This document shows positions 24,971 to 35,311 of a DNA stretch of 64,000 bases, one piece after another. This stretch comes from Sulfurovum indicum (lineage in GTDB: Bacteria; Campylobacterota; Campylobacteria; Campylobacterales; Sulfurovaceae). The DNA lies in assembly GCF_014931715.1 (NCBI RefSeq), contig NZ_CP063164.1, positions 1,984,001 through 2,048,000 on the forward strand, given 5' to 3'. The first letter of the stretch is position 1. Every line of letters starts with the position of its first letter. The position numbers and the translations under genes are program-made. The notes below the pieces were generated by a model. That model was not told the origin of the DNA. It did not search any database and worked only from the letters and a program-made list of their open reading frames with translations.

Positions 24971-26011
24971 TTATGCTTTACCTTTTGCTCTTTGTATCGT
25001 ATGTATATATTGGTACTCTATAGGTATATTTTTTTCTTTTGGCAAATGCCTGGAAAGTCTTCCGAGCATCCCTTCGAAGTCTTCAAAAAGATAGTTTGCC
25101 ATCGATCCCGGAATAGGATTTATCTCATTAAGCAATACTTCACCTTCCACAATAAAAAAGTCACACCGGATAATACTCCCTCTAAAAAGCGGATCATAGA
25201 TCTTTTTGAAAACATCTTGTATCTTCTCTTTAAGATCACCGGCTATTTCAGCCGCTAGAACTTGAGAATCACGGGAAAAATCCATATATTTCTTTTCAAA
25301 ATCAAGAAACTCCTCTTTATGGGGTTCTTCTATGATGGAAAGTTCCCATGTATCTGTAAGACAGCCTGCCTGGTTGTACTCTTTGACCCCCTCGATAAAC
25401 GGCTCAATAATCACATCGGTATCGAACTCGAACGCTACATCAAGTGCATAATCAAGTTCAGATGCATCCTTGACAATACTGACACCGATACTTGAACCTA
25501 GACGCACCGGTTTTATAATGACCGGATAGTCCATAGTGATCTTTCGTTCATCATTTTTGGAGAGATATTCATACTTCACAGTCTTAACGCCTAAACTTTG
25601 AGCAAGAAACTTTGTATAGAGTTTATTGTATGAGAGTGCTGATGCTTCCAATCGCGGAGAGATGAACGGTACATCAAAAAATGTCATCAGTGCAGCAATC
25701 TTCCCATCCTCTCCGTCACGCCCGTGAATGAGATTGAGTACAACATCGAACTCTACTTTTTTACTGCCAAACATTCCCTCACTAAAGAAGCCACCTTTTT
25801 TAAGCGTAAGTTGTTTTCCTTTCCTATATTCACCCGAAGAGAAAAGTTTGGAATTGATCTTCTCCGTATCGACCAGATAGAACGCTCTGTTCGCATCAAC
25901 AAAGATATAAGTAAGTGTACTCTTTTGCAGTACCTTCTTCATGGTGATCGCAGAGACAATACTGATCTCATGCTCATAGCTGGAACCGCCGAATAGAATG
26001 GCTATATTCAT
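24971..26011 (-). CDS. ddl: D-alanine--D-alanine ligase
   Basis: This ATP-grasp enzyme makes the D-Ala-D-Ala dipeptide for peptidoglycan. The start MNIAILFGGSSYEHEISIVS is the Ddl signature (HEISI); later come the ATP-grasp segment VIIKPVRLGSSIGVSIV and the Mg-binding end LLNEINPIPGSM. I chose ATG 26011, with AAGGAA upstream; the 346-aa product matches the slightly long Ddl of Helicobacter and Campylobacter. It is the last gene of the operon that starts with the class V aminotransferase, 55 bases after carA. Confidence 0.96.
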   Translation of the reverse strand: MNIAILFGGSSYEHEISIVSAITMKKVLQKSTLTYIFVDANRAFYLVDTEKINSKLFSSGEYRKGKQLTLKKGGFFSEGMFGSKKVEFDVVLNLIHGRDGEDGKIAALMTFFDVPFISPRLEASALSYNKLYTKFLAQSLGVKTVKYEYLSKNDERKITMDYPVIIKPVRLGSSIGVSIVKDASELDYALDVAFEFDTDVIIEPFIEGVKEYNQAGCLTDTWELSIIEEPHKEEFLDFEKKYMDFSRDSQVLAAEIAGDLKEKIQDVFKKIYDPLFRGSIIRCDFFIVEGEVLLNEINPIPGSMANYLFEDFEGMLGRLSRHLPKEKNIPIEYQYIHTIQRAKGKA

Positions 26012-26066
26012 TTCATTTCCTTGATCTTCTATCTCTTCTTCTGAACGCTCAACACTGAATACTTCT

Positions 26067-27185
26067 TTAGAGCATTTCTCTAAATGCTGTAAAGATATAG
26101 GCACTCTCATGTGGTCCGGGACTTGCTTCCGGGTGATGCTGTACTGACATAGTTGGAGAATCGTTGTACCTAAGTCCTTCGATCGTATTGTCAAAAAGAT
26201 TCATGTGTGTCACTTCAGCTACTTCAACAATATTGTCAGGTACGTTATAGTTGTGGTTCTGTGCCGTGATCTCTACCGTTCCGGTAGCAGTGTTTTTTAC
26301 AGGATGATTTCCTCCATGGTGACCAAACTTGAGTTTGTAGGTATCATATCCATGTGCAATGGAAAGTAATTGATGCCCAAGACAGATGCCAAAGAGCGGT
26401 ACTTTGGCATCTATAAGTTTTTTTATCTTCTCCTGTTCCTCTTTCAAAATAAGCGGATCTCCAGGACCGTTGGAGAGGAAAACCCCATCAATCTCTTTGC
26501 CTTTGAACTTGGAGATAATTTCAGCTGCAGACATGGAATTTGGCACAACAGTCACTTCCATTCCTGCATGGGTAAGTTCATTGAGGATATTACGCTTGAT
26601 ACCAAAGTCCAATGCAATTATCTTTTTACTTGTTACAGGTTTTTCATATTCAAATGTCTGTGCATTGTAACGTGCTTCTGTATGTACATACGGCTCTTTG
26701 GTACTAACCTGTTCAATATAGTTGATCTCTTCAATACGTGGAGAGTTTTCAAGTACCTTTTTGAGTTCCGATTCATCATGGATCTGGGTAGATGCAACCA
26801 TCATCATAGAACCCTCGTTACGAAGCATTTTGGTCAAAAAACGGGTATCAATCTCGGTAATACCAAGTACATTCTCTTTCTCAAGCAGCTCTGCCAGTGT
26901 CTCTTCAGAACGGAAGTTGGAGGGACGAGCCTGATAAGAGCGCACAATGATCCCTTTACAGTGGGCCCCCTTGCTCTCCATATCCTGTTCATTGCACCCT
27001 ACGTTACCGATCTCAGGCATTGTAAAAGTCACGAACTGCCCTGCATAGGAAGGATCGGTTACGATCTCCTGATATCCGGTCAAAGAGGTGTTAAAAACGA
27101 TCTCACCGACCGCAGTACCCTCTGCACCAAAACTCTTCGCTTCAAGAAACAACCCGTTTTCAAAATACAAACTTACTTTTTTCAT
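26067..27185 (-). CDS. carA: Carbamoyl-phosphate synthase, small (glutaminase) subunit
   Basis: CarA hydrolyses glutamine and channels ammonia to CarB for arginine and pyrimidine synthesis. The class I amidotransferase triad is visible: Cys in GICLGHQLL, and His and Glu in HHPEASPGPHES. I chose ATG 27185, with GGAG upstream, giving 372 aa, the normal length. carB is not in the window. It lies in the minus-strand operon between DUF507 and ddl. Confidence 0.97.
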   Translation of the reverse strand: MKKVSLYFENGLFLEAKSFGAEGTAVGEIVFNTSLTGYQEIVTDPSYAGQFVTFTMPEIGNVGCNEQDMESKGAHCKGIIVRSYQARPSNFRSEETLAELLEKENVLGITEIDTRFLTKMLRNEGSMMMVASTQIHDESELKKVLENSPRIEEINYIEQVSTKEPYVHTEARYNAQTFEYEKPVTSKKIIALDFGIKRNILNELTHAGMEVTVVPNSMSAAEIISKFKGKEIDGVFLSNGPGDPLILKEEQEKIKKLIDAKVPLFGICLGHQLLSIAHGYDTYKLKFGHHGGNHPVKNTATGTVEITAQNHNYNVPDNIVEVAEVTHMNLFDNTIEGLRYNDSPTMSVQHHPEASPGPHESAYIFTAFREML

Positions 27186-27203
27186 TATGCACTCCATTCT
27201 CTC

Positions 27204-27229
27204 GTCATTCCCGATCTGATCGGGAATCT
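27204..27229. repeat. REP-like palindrome between the DUF507 gene and carA
   Basis: ATTCCCGATC (27207-27216) and GATCGGGAAT (27218-27227) are perfect arms around one base, flanked by GTC and CT. This GTCATTCCCG...CGGGAATCT form is a widespread type of intergenic palindrome in Proteobacteria. It lies in the 87-base space before carA. Confidence 0.65.
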
Positions 27230-27272
27230 AAAAAAGCTTTTCGTAAGAAAAGCATACCAACACTCCTCACTA

Positions 27273-27824
27273 TTAGAGCATTCCCCTCTTTCCTAACTCT
27301 TCCTGGTAAAGTTTTTCGTAAAGCAATTCATAATCCTGTGAACCCGGAATGATCTCACGCTCCATATTTTTGATTTTCTCATAAACAATATCATCTATCT
27401 CATCATACGCATCTGCAAAGGCCTTGAATGACCTGAAGATCACATTTTTTACCTGATTGTCACTGACACTGTACTCTGCAAGGTAGTTCTCATAAAGCTC
27501 ATCCAGAATAAGGTGTGCCAGATCATTATAACGGTCATCATAGTTCATGATAACCCCATATTCGGAGGCCATCTTCTTTTTGATCATAAAGAAGAGCTGT
27601 CTCTCATCGGCGTGCTGAAATTCAATCTCATCATAGTTCTCATCAATGATCTTCTTGACTTTCTCATCAAGTGCATGTTCTTTGGCAAGATTCTCATCGA
27701 TGATCTTTTTTGCGACCTCTACGACCACTTCCCTGCCTTTTGGCAGCGTGACAAAAGGAGCATTGGCTAAGTCAATCCCTATTTTGGTTGCTACATACCC
27801 TGTCTGTTGTGGTTTCAATCTCAT
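27273..27824 (-). CDS. DUF507 family protein
   Basis: A soluble, charged, mostly helical 183-aa protein starting MRLKPQQTGYVATKIGIDL, with AAAAGGAG upstream of the ATG. The segments NYDDRYNDLAHLILDELYENY and DEIDDIVYEKI fit DUF507, a family of unknown function common in Campylobacterota, Aquificae and delta-proteobacteria; here two DUF507-like halves may be present, since family members are often about 90 or 180 aa. It sits between purA and carA in a biosynthetic operon, which does not reveal its role. Confidence 0.8.
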   Translation of the reverse strand: MRLKPQQTGYVATKIGIDLANAPFVTLPKGREVVVEVAKKIIDENLAKEHALDEKVKKIIDENYDEIEFQHADERQLFFMIKKKMASEYGVIMNYDDRYNDLAHLILDELYENYLAEYSVSDNQVKNVIFRSFKAFADAYDEIDDIVYEKIKNMEREIIPGSQDYELLYEKLYQEELGKRGML

Positions 27825-27887
27825 TGCTTGATACTCCTTTTAGGTTAATTTTACATTTTACAACTGTGAAGACATCTGCCCCTGTAT

Positions 27888-29141
<1,254 letters not shown>

Positions 29142-29146
29142 TTACC

Positions 29147-29992
29147 CTATCCTCTTTTCATTTTACTCACAATACACTCATCAGTATAGAGTGCAAATCC
29201 CGCTGCTTCTACATCATCTATCATATAGATGCCTCCCATTGCCAGGAGACAATTGCCCTCGAACATCCGGAATGTCAAAGAGTCATAATAACGCATCTTT
29301 GCATAAAAGAGCGGGGAGATTACCATATTGGCAGACTCCACCTTTCCCGTTGCCTCTTTGATCTTCTCAAGTTCTGCCTGAATATCTTCCGGGAATGCAC
29401 TTAGGTCATCCAGATCTTCAACACTGTTAAGTCTTACCAGCTGCTCTATCCATGGAAGGTCCGCTTCCAGTATCTGCTCTACATGCATCGCTTTGAGCAC
29501 GTCAAGCGACACACCGTATTTCTCATTAAGCAGATGGGGAATACGGATATTGGCTACCTGCATCACCGGTTCAGCTCCGATCTCTTTTAAAAGCATACTA
29601 CTCGTACGAACGATCTCTTCAAAGCTGCCGCCAAGTATTTCAGCACCGATCTGATACTGTTCTCTTGTCGGGAAAGAGACAGTCGGCTGAATATAGAACC
29701 ACTTCTTGGACTCGGTAGAACGTCCCAGTCTTTTGGTCACGATACGCACCACATCGGCCGTAGAGTCCGCACGGAGTGTTACTTCATGATTTTCAGCATC
29801 GCCCAGTCTGACCAAAGGCTTCTTGTCGTCGAAATACTCATGCTGATGGTAAGAAAACAGTGGCGTAACGATCTCTTCAAAACCAAGATTTTCCAACATC
29901 TCGGCAGAAACAAACTCAATCTCCCTTTTAACCTTGGCAGACTCTGCAAAATAGAGTTTTGATCCACTCGGAATTTCATGTTCAAATATCAT
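29147..29992 (-). CDS. hisZ: ATP phosphoribosyltransferase regulatory subunit (HisRS-like)
   Basis: HisZ is a catalytically dead paralogue of histidyl-tRNA synthetase that allosterically controls short-form HisG. The class II core is recognisable in LGDAENHEVTLRADSTADVVRI (motif 2 region) and EQYQIGAEILGG, but the anticodon-binding domain is absent and the length is only 281 aa, which separates it from HisS. hisG is not nearby; instead hisZ sits between an aminotransferase and purA with a four-base overlap to the former. A divergent HisS-like protein of other function is the alternative. Confidence 0.85.
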   Translation of the reverse strand: MIFEHEIPSGSKLYFAESAKVKREIEFVSAEMLENLGFEEIVTPLFSYHQHEYFDDKKPLVRLGDAENHEVTLRADSTADVVRIVTKRLGRSTESKKWFYIQPTVSFPTREQYQIGAEILGGSFEEIVRTSSMLLKEIGAEPVMQVANIRIPHLLNEKYGVSLDVLKAMHVEQILEADLPWIEQLVRLNSVEDLDDLSAFPEDIQAELEKIKEATGKVESANMVISPLFYAKMRYYDSLTFRMFEGNCLLAMGGIYMIDDVEAAGFALYTDECIVSKMKRG

Positions 29993-31116
29993 GTGTCTTC
30001 TTTTTTCAATATGCTTTTGAAATACTCTTTGTTAAAAACCCTGCTGGCTGTTCCGTCATACTCTCTGCGTCCCAGTTTTGCCAAGGCAAGCTCTATGGCA
30101 TTGACCACCCATACCATTTCATACGGTTCAATAAGACCCATCTGGTTGATACGGAAAATCTTACCCTTAAGATGATCCTGTCCGCCTGCGACATTGACAC
30201 CAAAGTCTGTCTTGAGCAGACTTCTTATCTCTGAAGCATTCTCATCATCGATCGTCGTCATAGAACGTGCCGGCATTTTCGGATAGGAATGCAGTCCCAA
30301 CGCTTCAAGCGCAAAACGTGTTGCTTTGGCACGGCGGGCCGTATCACAATAGAGTTTACCGAACCCCTCACCCTCTTTGATCTGCCTTAGTACCGTACCA
30401 AGTCCGATAATGAGTGTCGTTGCTGCAGTATAGGCAGTAGTATTCTGACGCTGTTTTTTGATCTCGCTTGCAAGATTCAGATAATATCCCTTGCCTTCAC
30501 CGATCTTCTCTATTGCTGCATTGCTCAACCCCAGTATCGCCAGTCCCGGAGGGAGCATCAGTGCTTTTTGGCTTCCTGCGATCAGACAGTCGATATGTGT
30601 CACATCAATACGCTCCACACCAACAGCCGTGATTCCGTCAGCGATGATCATCACCTCCGGTCTGACTTCCTTGACTGCCTTGGCAATCTCTTCGACCGGA
30701 TGCCTGAGTCCGCCTGCCGATTCGCTGATCTGAATGGCAATGGCATCAACAGCCGGGTTGGCTTTGAGTACTTCAAGTACCTCTTCAACCGTTGCAGGCA
30801 TATCCCACTCATGCTTGATCTCAACATTATTCAACCCATGAGCCTTGGCGATCTTCCCAAAACGTTCGCCGAACTTTCCGGCATTCACATTGAGCAGCGT
30901 ATCATGACAGAGGTTGATCACTGCTGCTTCCATCGCACCCGTTCCGGTACTTGCCAGCATCACCACTTCATCGGTAGCCAACAGTTCAAACAAAAGTTCA
31001 CGGGTATCCTTGAAGATCGCTTCAAACTCTGGTGTTCTGTGATGCAGTGTCGGTTCAGCCATTGCCAAACGTACGGATTCCGGTACTGGTGTAGGTCCTG
31101 GGGTAAAAAGTAGCAT
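29989..31116 (-). CDS. Class V aminotransferase (serine/alanine--glyoxylate type)
   Basis: A 375-aa PLP enzyme of fold type I. The start LLFTPGPTPVPESVRLAMAE and the Schiff-base region GSQKALMLPPGLA (Lys near residue 190) are typical of serine-pyruvate/alanine-glyoxylate aminotransferases; DxxT-type PLP contacts are in IADGITAVG. The true substrate pair is unknown. It is the first gene of the operon leading to hisZ, purA, DUF507, carA and ddl, and overlaps hisZ by four bases. Its promoter and ribosome-binding site lie in an unusual 13-bp inverted repeat (31119-31167). Confidence 0.88.
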   Translation of the reverse strand: MLLFTPGPTPVPESVRLAMAEPTLHHRTPEFEAIFKDTRELLFELLATDEVVMLASTGTGAMEAAVINLCHDTLLNVNAGKFGERFGKIAKAHGLNNVEIKHEWDMPATVEEVLEVLKANPAVDAIAIQISESAGGLRHPVEEIAKAVKEVRPEVMIIADGITAVGVERIDVTHIDCLIAGSQKALMLPPGLAILGLSNAAIEKIGEGKGYYLNLASEIKKQRQNTTAYTAATTLIIGLGTVLRQIKEGEGFGKLYCDTARRAKATRFALEALGLHSYPKMPARSMTTIDDENASEIRSLLKTDFGVNVAGGQDHLKGKIFRINQMGLIEPYEMVWVVNAIELALAKLGRREYDGTASRVFNKEYFKSILKKEDT

Positions 31117-31118
31117 AC

Positions 31119-31167
31119 ATAATCCTCACAAAAACCGTTTTTATGACGGCATAGTTGTGAGGATTAT
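31119..31167 (-). promoter_or_regulatory. Inverted repeat joining the -10 box and the ribosome-binding site
   Basis: ATAATCCTCACAA and TTGTGAGGATTAT are perfect 13-base arms (31119-31131 and 31155-31167) with an inner CCGT/ACGG pair in the loop. On the minus strand one arm carries the Shine-Dalgarno GAGGA two to eight bases before the aminotransferase ATG, and the other overlaps the -10 TATAAT (31163-31168). It can act as a two-site DNA operator or, if transcription begins early enough, as an SD-sequestering hairpin. Confidence 0.7.
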
Positions 31168-31168
31168 A

Positions 31169-31371
31169 GCTAAAAACAGGTTATATGTTGGTGAAAGTCA
31201 AAGAATGCCCTTCACAGCTTTACTTCTTCTCCTTGTTACTTGCATCGAAAACACTCTTTAGATTCAAAAGTCCGCAGGAAAATATATCCTCTTTCAATCC
31301 AGGAAAGACTGACTTTTCATAAAAAAACTGCCTGTTTTACCTTGTAATACTACGGATTTTTTCTATCGTTG
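31169..31371. other. Intergenic region between ciaB and the aminotransferase operon
   Basis: This stretch holds AT-rich promoter sequence near 31170-31200 and, further on, an open but start-less frame of about 35 codons on the minus strand. There is no strong ciaB terminator; a weak 7-base pair AAAAGTC/GACTTTT lies around 31269-31319. I support no gene here. Confidence 0.4.
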
Positions 31372-33204
31372 TCATGCCACCGTCTGCTGACCGATCTCTT
31401 TATAACGTGCGTAGTAGTGCTCAACAAAGGCTCTGACCTCTGATTGAAGTGGAAGGAAAAAACCATCTTCTTTTTGTGCATAGCGACTTAGGTACTCATT
31501 GGCATCGGCTTTATTGAGGTAATGTTGGGCCAGCATTTCATAAGCTTCAATATAGGCAGACTTCATTGCTTCATATCTGTCATAATCGATCCTGATCTGT
31601 CCATTATATGCAATCACCCCGGAACCAAAAAGGATATCAAGATGGATCAGGCCCTCACAGTAGTAAGGTAGTACTTCCCCCACCTCCCTCCATGCCATCA
31701 GACCCACTGCACGTGAAACAAGATCATCAATAATATGCTTTTTTAAAGCCTCTTCTTCATGATTGAAAAATGCCATCAATCCTCCTGTCGTTGCCTTAAA
31801 CTCTTCAATATTCTTGAACTGCCCTGTAGCATTCATTTTGGTTTCGGTATCAGAATCAATCCATAATATATGCCCATACTCATGTCCTATCGTCGAGATA
31901 TCATAAATCTTGTGCCAGAGTTCCGGTTCATTCTCTGCCAATGCTCTCTGCTTTTTGACAAACTCCTCTCCCATTATTTCTACAGAAAGTTTCATGACCG
32001 GTTTGCTTTTTTTGCTCTCGAGGACAAAATCTGCATAAGCGAAGATCTTTTTGCCCAGTTCAGTTGAGACCTGTTCATCATTTGGTACCACCTGTGCAGA
32101 AAAAAGTCCGTTGAACTCTGCCGCATAGTAAAGCATCGGTTGGCCGATGTAGAGCTGGGTCTGGTCAACCTGCAACAGGTTCTTGCTCATTGTCTGCAGC
32201 GCATCTTCACCAAATTTCTGTGCCATCTCATAGGCAAAAAGCTTAATGTTGTTGCGGGTATGGGAACCTTCCTGAAGTCTGGGGTTCACAATACGCAGAT
32301 CCCACTCAAGCGCCACTGCCTTACGGTAATGGTCTTCATAGTACTCCAAAGGATGTCCTACCTGAAGTGGTGTGGTGATCGCCATCCAGCGTCTGTCAAC
32401 TTCCGCCCACATCTTGATCAACTCATCAGTTTTGGTATGTGCAAATGCCTCTTTGAGTGCAGTAAAATAGGCAATCCACTCCTGTTTCTGTCCATAAACT
32501 TCATCTTCGTGCTGATTCAAAAGTGCAATAAGCTGTTCAAGGGCTACAACGACTGCATTCACTTCATTTTTAAATGCCTCCGCATACGAAACGCTCTTAT
32601 ATCCTTCTCCTTCTTTGACAAGTACAGAATAGCAACGGTCCCCGATACACCCCTCTTCTGTTCTGTCCAACAGTGACTCAGCCTGCAACACTTCAAAAAC
32701 TTTGGCATCATCACCGTTGAACATCTCACTAAGCTGTGGATTGACCGTATGAAGAATGTGGTGTGTCCAGTGACTCTGCCACTCCGAAAGGCGCAGACCG
32801 ACAAAGTGTACACCAAAGATCAACGCACGGTAAAAAGGGGAAAGAAGTTTTTGCTGTTCAATCCACCCTATCAGACTTTCATGACGGGTAATATGCAGCA
32901 TACTGACAAAACCGTATGCCAACTCTTTTTTGACTCGCACCTCCTCTTCACTGAGTTCCAGCCTGCCAAGTACCTGTTCAAGTGCATCTTCACGCAAATT
33001 AACAATGCGTGTCAGTGCTGCCATTTCACTCTCTCTGTCCCTGGGAAGATCCAACAGTTTCAAAAAGGCATTAACTACCTCATCCGCTTTACTGTGCTCT
33101 TTGTTCTTATCCAGAAGATCATAATAGCCGTTAAGTTCCGCCTGTCTATCCTGTAACTCCAGATAAACTGCCTGAAGATCATTCATAAATTGTTGCTTTG
33201 TCAA
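31372..33204 (-). CDS. ciaB: CiaB-family protein with a zinc-metallopeptidase motif
   Basis: The 610-aa length and overall sequence fit CiaB, described in Campylobacter jejuni as an invasion antigen needed for host-cell entry. The sequence also holds HEYGH at 441-445, followed about 22 residues later by [11 protein letters not shown] (Glu467/468), the pattern of gluzincin metallopeptidases. The rest is mostly helical, with no signal peptide. Occurrence in a likely free-living chemolithotroph suggests a basic peptidase or housekeeping role instead of a dedicated virulence one. Its ATG overlaps the rdgB stop (ATGA), so it is co-transcribed with a nucleotide-sanitising enzyme. Confidence 0.82.
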   Translation of the reverse strand: MTKQQFMNDLQAVYLELQDRQAELNGYYDLLDKNKEHSKADEVVNAFLKLLDLPRDRESEMAALTRIVNLREDALEQVLGRLELSEEEVRVKKELAYGFVSMLHITRHESLIGWIEQQKLLSPFYRALIFGVHFVGLRLSEWQSHWTHHILHTVNPQLSEMFNGDDAKVFEVLQAESLLDRTEEGCIGDRCYSVLVKEGEGYKSVSYAEAFKNEVNAVVVALEQLIALLNQHEDEVYGQKQEWIAYFTALKEAFAHTKTDELIKMWAEVDRRWMAITTPLQVGHPLEYYEDHYRKAVALEWDLRIVNPRLQEGSHTRNNIKLFAYEMAQKFGEDALQTMSKNLLQVDQTQLYIGQPMLYYAAEFNGLFSAQVVPNDEQVSTELGKKIFAYADFVLESKKSKPVMKLSVEIMGEEFVKKQRALAENEPELWHKIYDISTIGHEYGHILWIDSDTETKMNATGQFKNIEEFKATTGGLMAFFNHEEEALKKHIIDDLVSRAVGLMAWREVGEVLPYYCEGLIHLDILFGSGVIAYNGQIRIDYDRYEAMKSAYIEAYEMLAQHYLNKADANEYLSRYAQKEDGFFLPLQSEVRAFVEHYYARYKEIGQQTVA

Positions 33205-33815
33205 TGTATATCCTTCCTACGTAACATCTGTATAATCGGTTTAGCCAAAGCCAATGCTTTCCCACGGTGCGAGATCTTCGACTTTACTTCATCATCGAGT
33301 TCTCCAAGCGTTTTCTCAAACCCGGAGGGTATAAACATCGGATCATAGCCAAACCCTTTATCACCTCTGACCTTATCGATCACTTTGCCGTGCATCCATC
33401 CATGCACCACATATTCACCATATTGGGAGACAATGGCGATCGCAGCTGTATAATAGGCAGGAGTCTCTTTCAATCCTTTGGCTTTGACCGCATTTATCAG
33501 CTTATAGAGATTGTCTTTATCATTTGCACCCTCACCGGCATAACGTGCGGAGTAGATACCCGGTGCACCATCCAGTACCGGCAGAGAGATACCGCTGTCA
33601 TCTGAAATCACAAAGTAGTTGCCGGACGGATACGTTTCTTTAAGCTTCTTATAAATCGTACGTGCCTTTATGAGTGCGTTTTCAGCAAAGGTTGCCCCAT
33701 CCTCAACGATATCAAATGCTCCCAGAAGATCTGAGAAAGCTACCACCTCATCCTGGCACATCTGCCTGAACTCACGCAATTTACCTTTATTTCCCGTTGC
33801 TAAGACCAATTTCAT
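33201..33815 (-). CDS. rdgB: Non-canonical purine NTP pyrophosphatase (RdgB/HAM1)
   Basis: This enzyme hydrolyses ITP, dITP and XTP to monophosphates, keeping them out of nucleic acids. The N-terminus [14 protein letters not shown] and the signatures [20 protein letters not shown] and [10 protein letters not shown], with a terminal SHRGKAL, are diagnostic. The length of 204 aa is normal. It is the first gene of a two-gene unit with ciaB and diverges from the YajR-like transporter gene. Confidence 0.97.
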   Translation of the reverse strand: MKLVLATGNKGKLREFRQMCQDEVVAFSDLLGAFDIVEDGATFAENALIKARTIYKKLKETYPSGNYFVISDDSGISLPVLDGAPGIYSARYAGEGANDKDNLYKLINAVKAKGLKETPAYYTAAIAIVSQYGEYVVHGWMHGKVIDKVRGDKGFGYDPMFIPSGFEKTLGELDDEVKSKISHRGKALALAKPIIQMLRRKDIH

Positions 33816-33836
33816 GGCTAATTAACCTTTACGTAT

Positions 33837-33842
33837 TATAAT
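33837..33842 (+). promoter_or_regulatory. -10 box (TATAAT) of the YajR-like transporter gene
   Basis: TATAAT lies 34 bases before the start codon in the short divergent space with rdgB. Confidence 0.5.
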
Positions 33843-33875
33843 TAAGACAAATTTTACCCTATTGGAGATATTAAG

Positions 33876-35210
33876 ATGATTAAACAGATCATGCCATTGA
33901 GCCTCATTGTAGCACTGCGTTTTTTCGGACTCTTTATTGTCCTTCCAGTTCTCTCCATCTACGCGCTTGAAATGGAGGGGGCCACTCCGTTTCTGGCCGG
34001 GCTGGTCGTAGGGGGATATGCTTTGACACAAGCGGGCTTCCAAGTGCCTTTCGGGCTGATGAGTGATAAAATAGGACGAAAAAAAACGCTGCTTTTTGGT
34101 CTTCTTATCTTCATTGCAGGTTCTGTCACTGCCGCAATGAGCGATAATATCTATATGCTTCTCGCTGGACGTTTCCTGCAGGGAGCAGGTGCTATTGGTT
34201 CTGTTGTTTCAGCCATGATCTCCGATCTGGTCAAAGAAGAAGAAAGAGCTCACGCCATGGCGATCATGGGAGGAACCATTGCGCTAAGTTTTGCCGCAGC
34301 AATGATAGTCGCACCTGTTGTAGGAGGCCACTGGGGTATCGATAAGCTGTTCTGGCTGACTGCCATTCTCTCAGTCATGGCGATCGGCATTTTGTTTACT
34401 GCCGTACCTCAGCCTCCAAAGATCGTCCACTCCTATGCGGAAGAGGAGTCCAAGATGCTCGACGTATTCAAGGATAAGTCGCTGACTCGAATGTACATCA
34501 CTTTCCTCTTCCACTCCTCCATTATGACAATGGCATTCTTCATCATCCCCCTCGTCATGACCCAGTCACTTAGTGAAGGCGGTTTTGGATGGGAAAAAGC
34601 CGAACTTTGGAAAGTCTATCTGCCAGCTATGGTTTTCGGACTGATCGCCATGGGACCAGCTGCAGTCTTTGGAGAGAAGTACGGCAAAGGCCGTGAAGTA
34701 TTCATGATCTCTGTTACTGTCATCCTCTTTGGCTTCCTCGCTATGGGCTTTGCCACTTCTCCCTGGCTCTTCATTATTGGTGTCATACTTTTTTTCATCG
34801 GGTTTAACATGTTCGAACCGCTGCTTCAGAGTTTCGTAAGCAAATTTGCCAAAGTACACCAAAAAGGTGCGGCACTGGGTGTTGCAAATACCTTTGCCTA
34901 TATAGGAATCTTTATAGGTGGTCTGCTTGCAGGATATCTGATGCAGCACTTTGGAAGGGAGACTCTGGCAATCTTTGTTGCCCTGCTCTCAGCTGTGTGG
35001 TTCATCTGGGTAGCGACCATGCCAAATCCCAATAACAGAGGCAATATTTATCTGCCGCTTGACATCTTTGACAGAGATAAGATTGCAGCATTGACAGAGC
35101 ACCCTGCCATTGTTGAAAGCTATGTGAATGAAACTGAAAACATTGCTGTAGTCAAATATGAAAAAGAGATGATCGACGAAGATGAAGTAAGAGGGATGTT
35201 ATTAGATTAA
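33876..35210 (+). CDS. MFS transporter, YajR-like
   Basis: A 444-aa, 12-helix major facilitator exporter. The MFS motif A is GLMSDKIGRKKTLLFG (near residues 62-77), and helix 1 begins PLSLIVALRFFGLFIVLPVLS. After helix 12 there is a soluble tail of about 60 residues (from LPLDIFDRDKIAAL) that fits the C-terminal YAM domain of YajR. The substrate is unknown; drug or metabolite export is usual for the family. The stop codon lies one base from the 3' end of the opposing tRNA-Pro gene. Confidence 0.87.
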   Translation: MIKQIMPLSLIVALRFFGLFIVLPVLSIYALEMEGATPFLAGLVVGGYALTQAGFQVPFGLMSDKIGRKKTLLFGLLIFIAGSVTAAMSDNIYMLLAGRFLQGAGAIGSVVSAMISDLVKEEERAHAMAIMGGTIALSFAAAMIVAPVVGGHWGIDKLFWLTAILSVMAIGILFTAVPQPPKIVHSYAEEESKMLDVFKDKSLTRMYITFLFHSSIMTMAFFIIPLVMTQSLSEGGFGWEKAELWKVYLPAMVFGLIAMGPAAVFGEKYGKGREVFMISVTVILFGFLAMGFATSPWLFIIGVILFFIGFNMFEPLLQSFVSKFAKVHQKGAALGVANTFAYIGIFIGGLLAGYLMQHFGRETLAIFVALLSAVWFIWVATMPNPNNRGNIYLPLDIFDRDKIAALTEHPAIVESYVNETENIAVVKYEKEMIDEDEVRGMLLD

Positions 35211-35211
35211 A

Positions 35212-35289
35212 TGGTCGGAGCGACAGGACTTGAACCTGCGACCTCTACCACCCCAAGGTAGCACGCTAGCCAGACTGCGCCACGCCCCG
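35212..35289 (-). tRNA. tRNA-Pro (anticodon GGG)
   Basis: A complete cloverleaf on the minus strand: acceptor CGGGGCG pairs with CGCTCCG with one G:U, the anticodon stem CTACC/GGTAG closes the loop TTGGGGT with anticodon GGG, the T-arm contains GGTTCAAGTCC, and discriminator A plus encoded CCA end the gene. A -10 box lies just upstream. A GGG anticodon reads CCC and CCU. Confidence 0.95.
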
Positions 35290-35305
35290 ATAGTTGAAGA
35301 GCAGC

Positions 35306-35311
35306 ATTATA
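35306..35311 (-). promoter_or_regulatory. -10 box (TATAAT) of tRNA-Pro, inside a 7-bp dyad
   Basis: On the minus strand TATAAT ends 16 bases before the tRNA 5' end. It is flanked by perfect arms AAGAGCA (35297-35303) and TGCTCTT (35319-35325), an arrangement suited to a repressor or simply fortuitous. Confidence 0.6.

Noticed and set aside
26370-27296. A 308-codon open frame antisense to carA
   Set aside because: It lies fully opposite a well-identified carA and extends into a palindromic spacer; the protein is Phe/Cys/His-rich, as expected from reversed coding sequence.
31240-31350. A possible gene remnant of about 35 codons on the minus strand between ciaB and the aminotransferase gene
   Set aside because: The frame lacks a credible start with ribosome-binding site, and I cannot match it to a family; random open frames of this size are expected.
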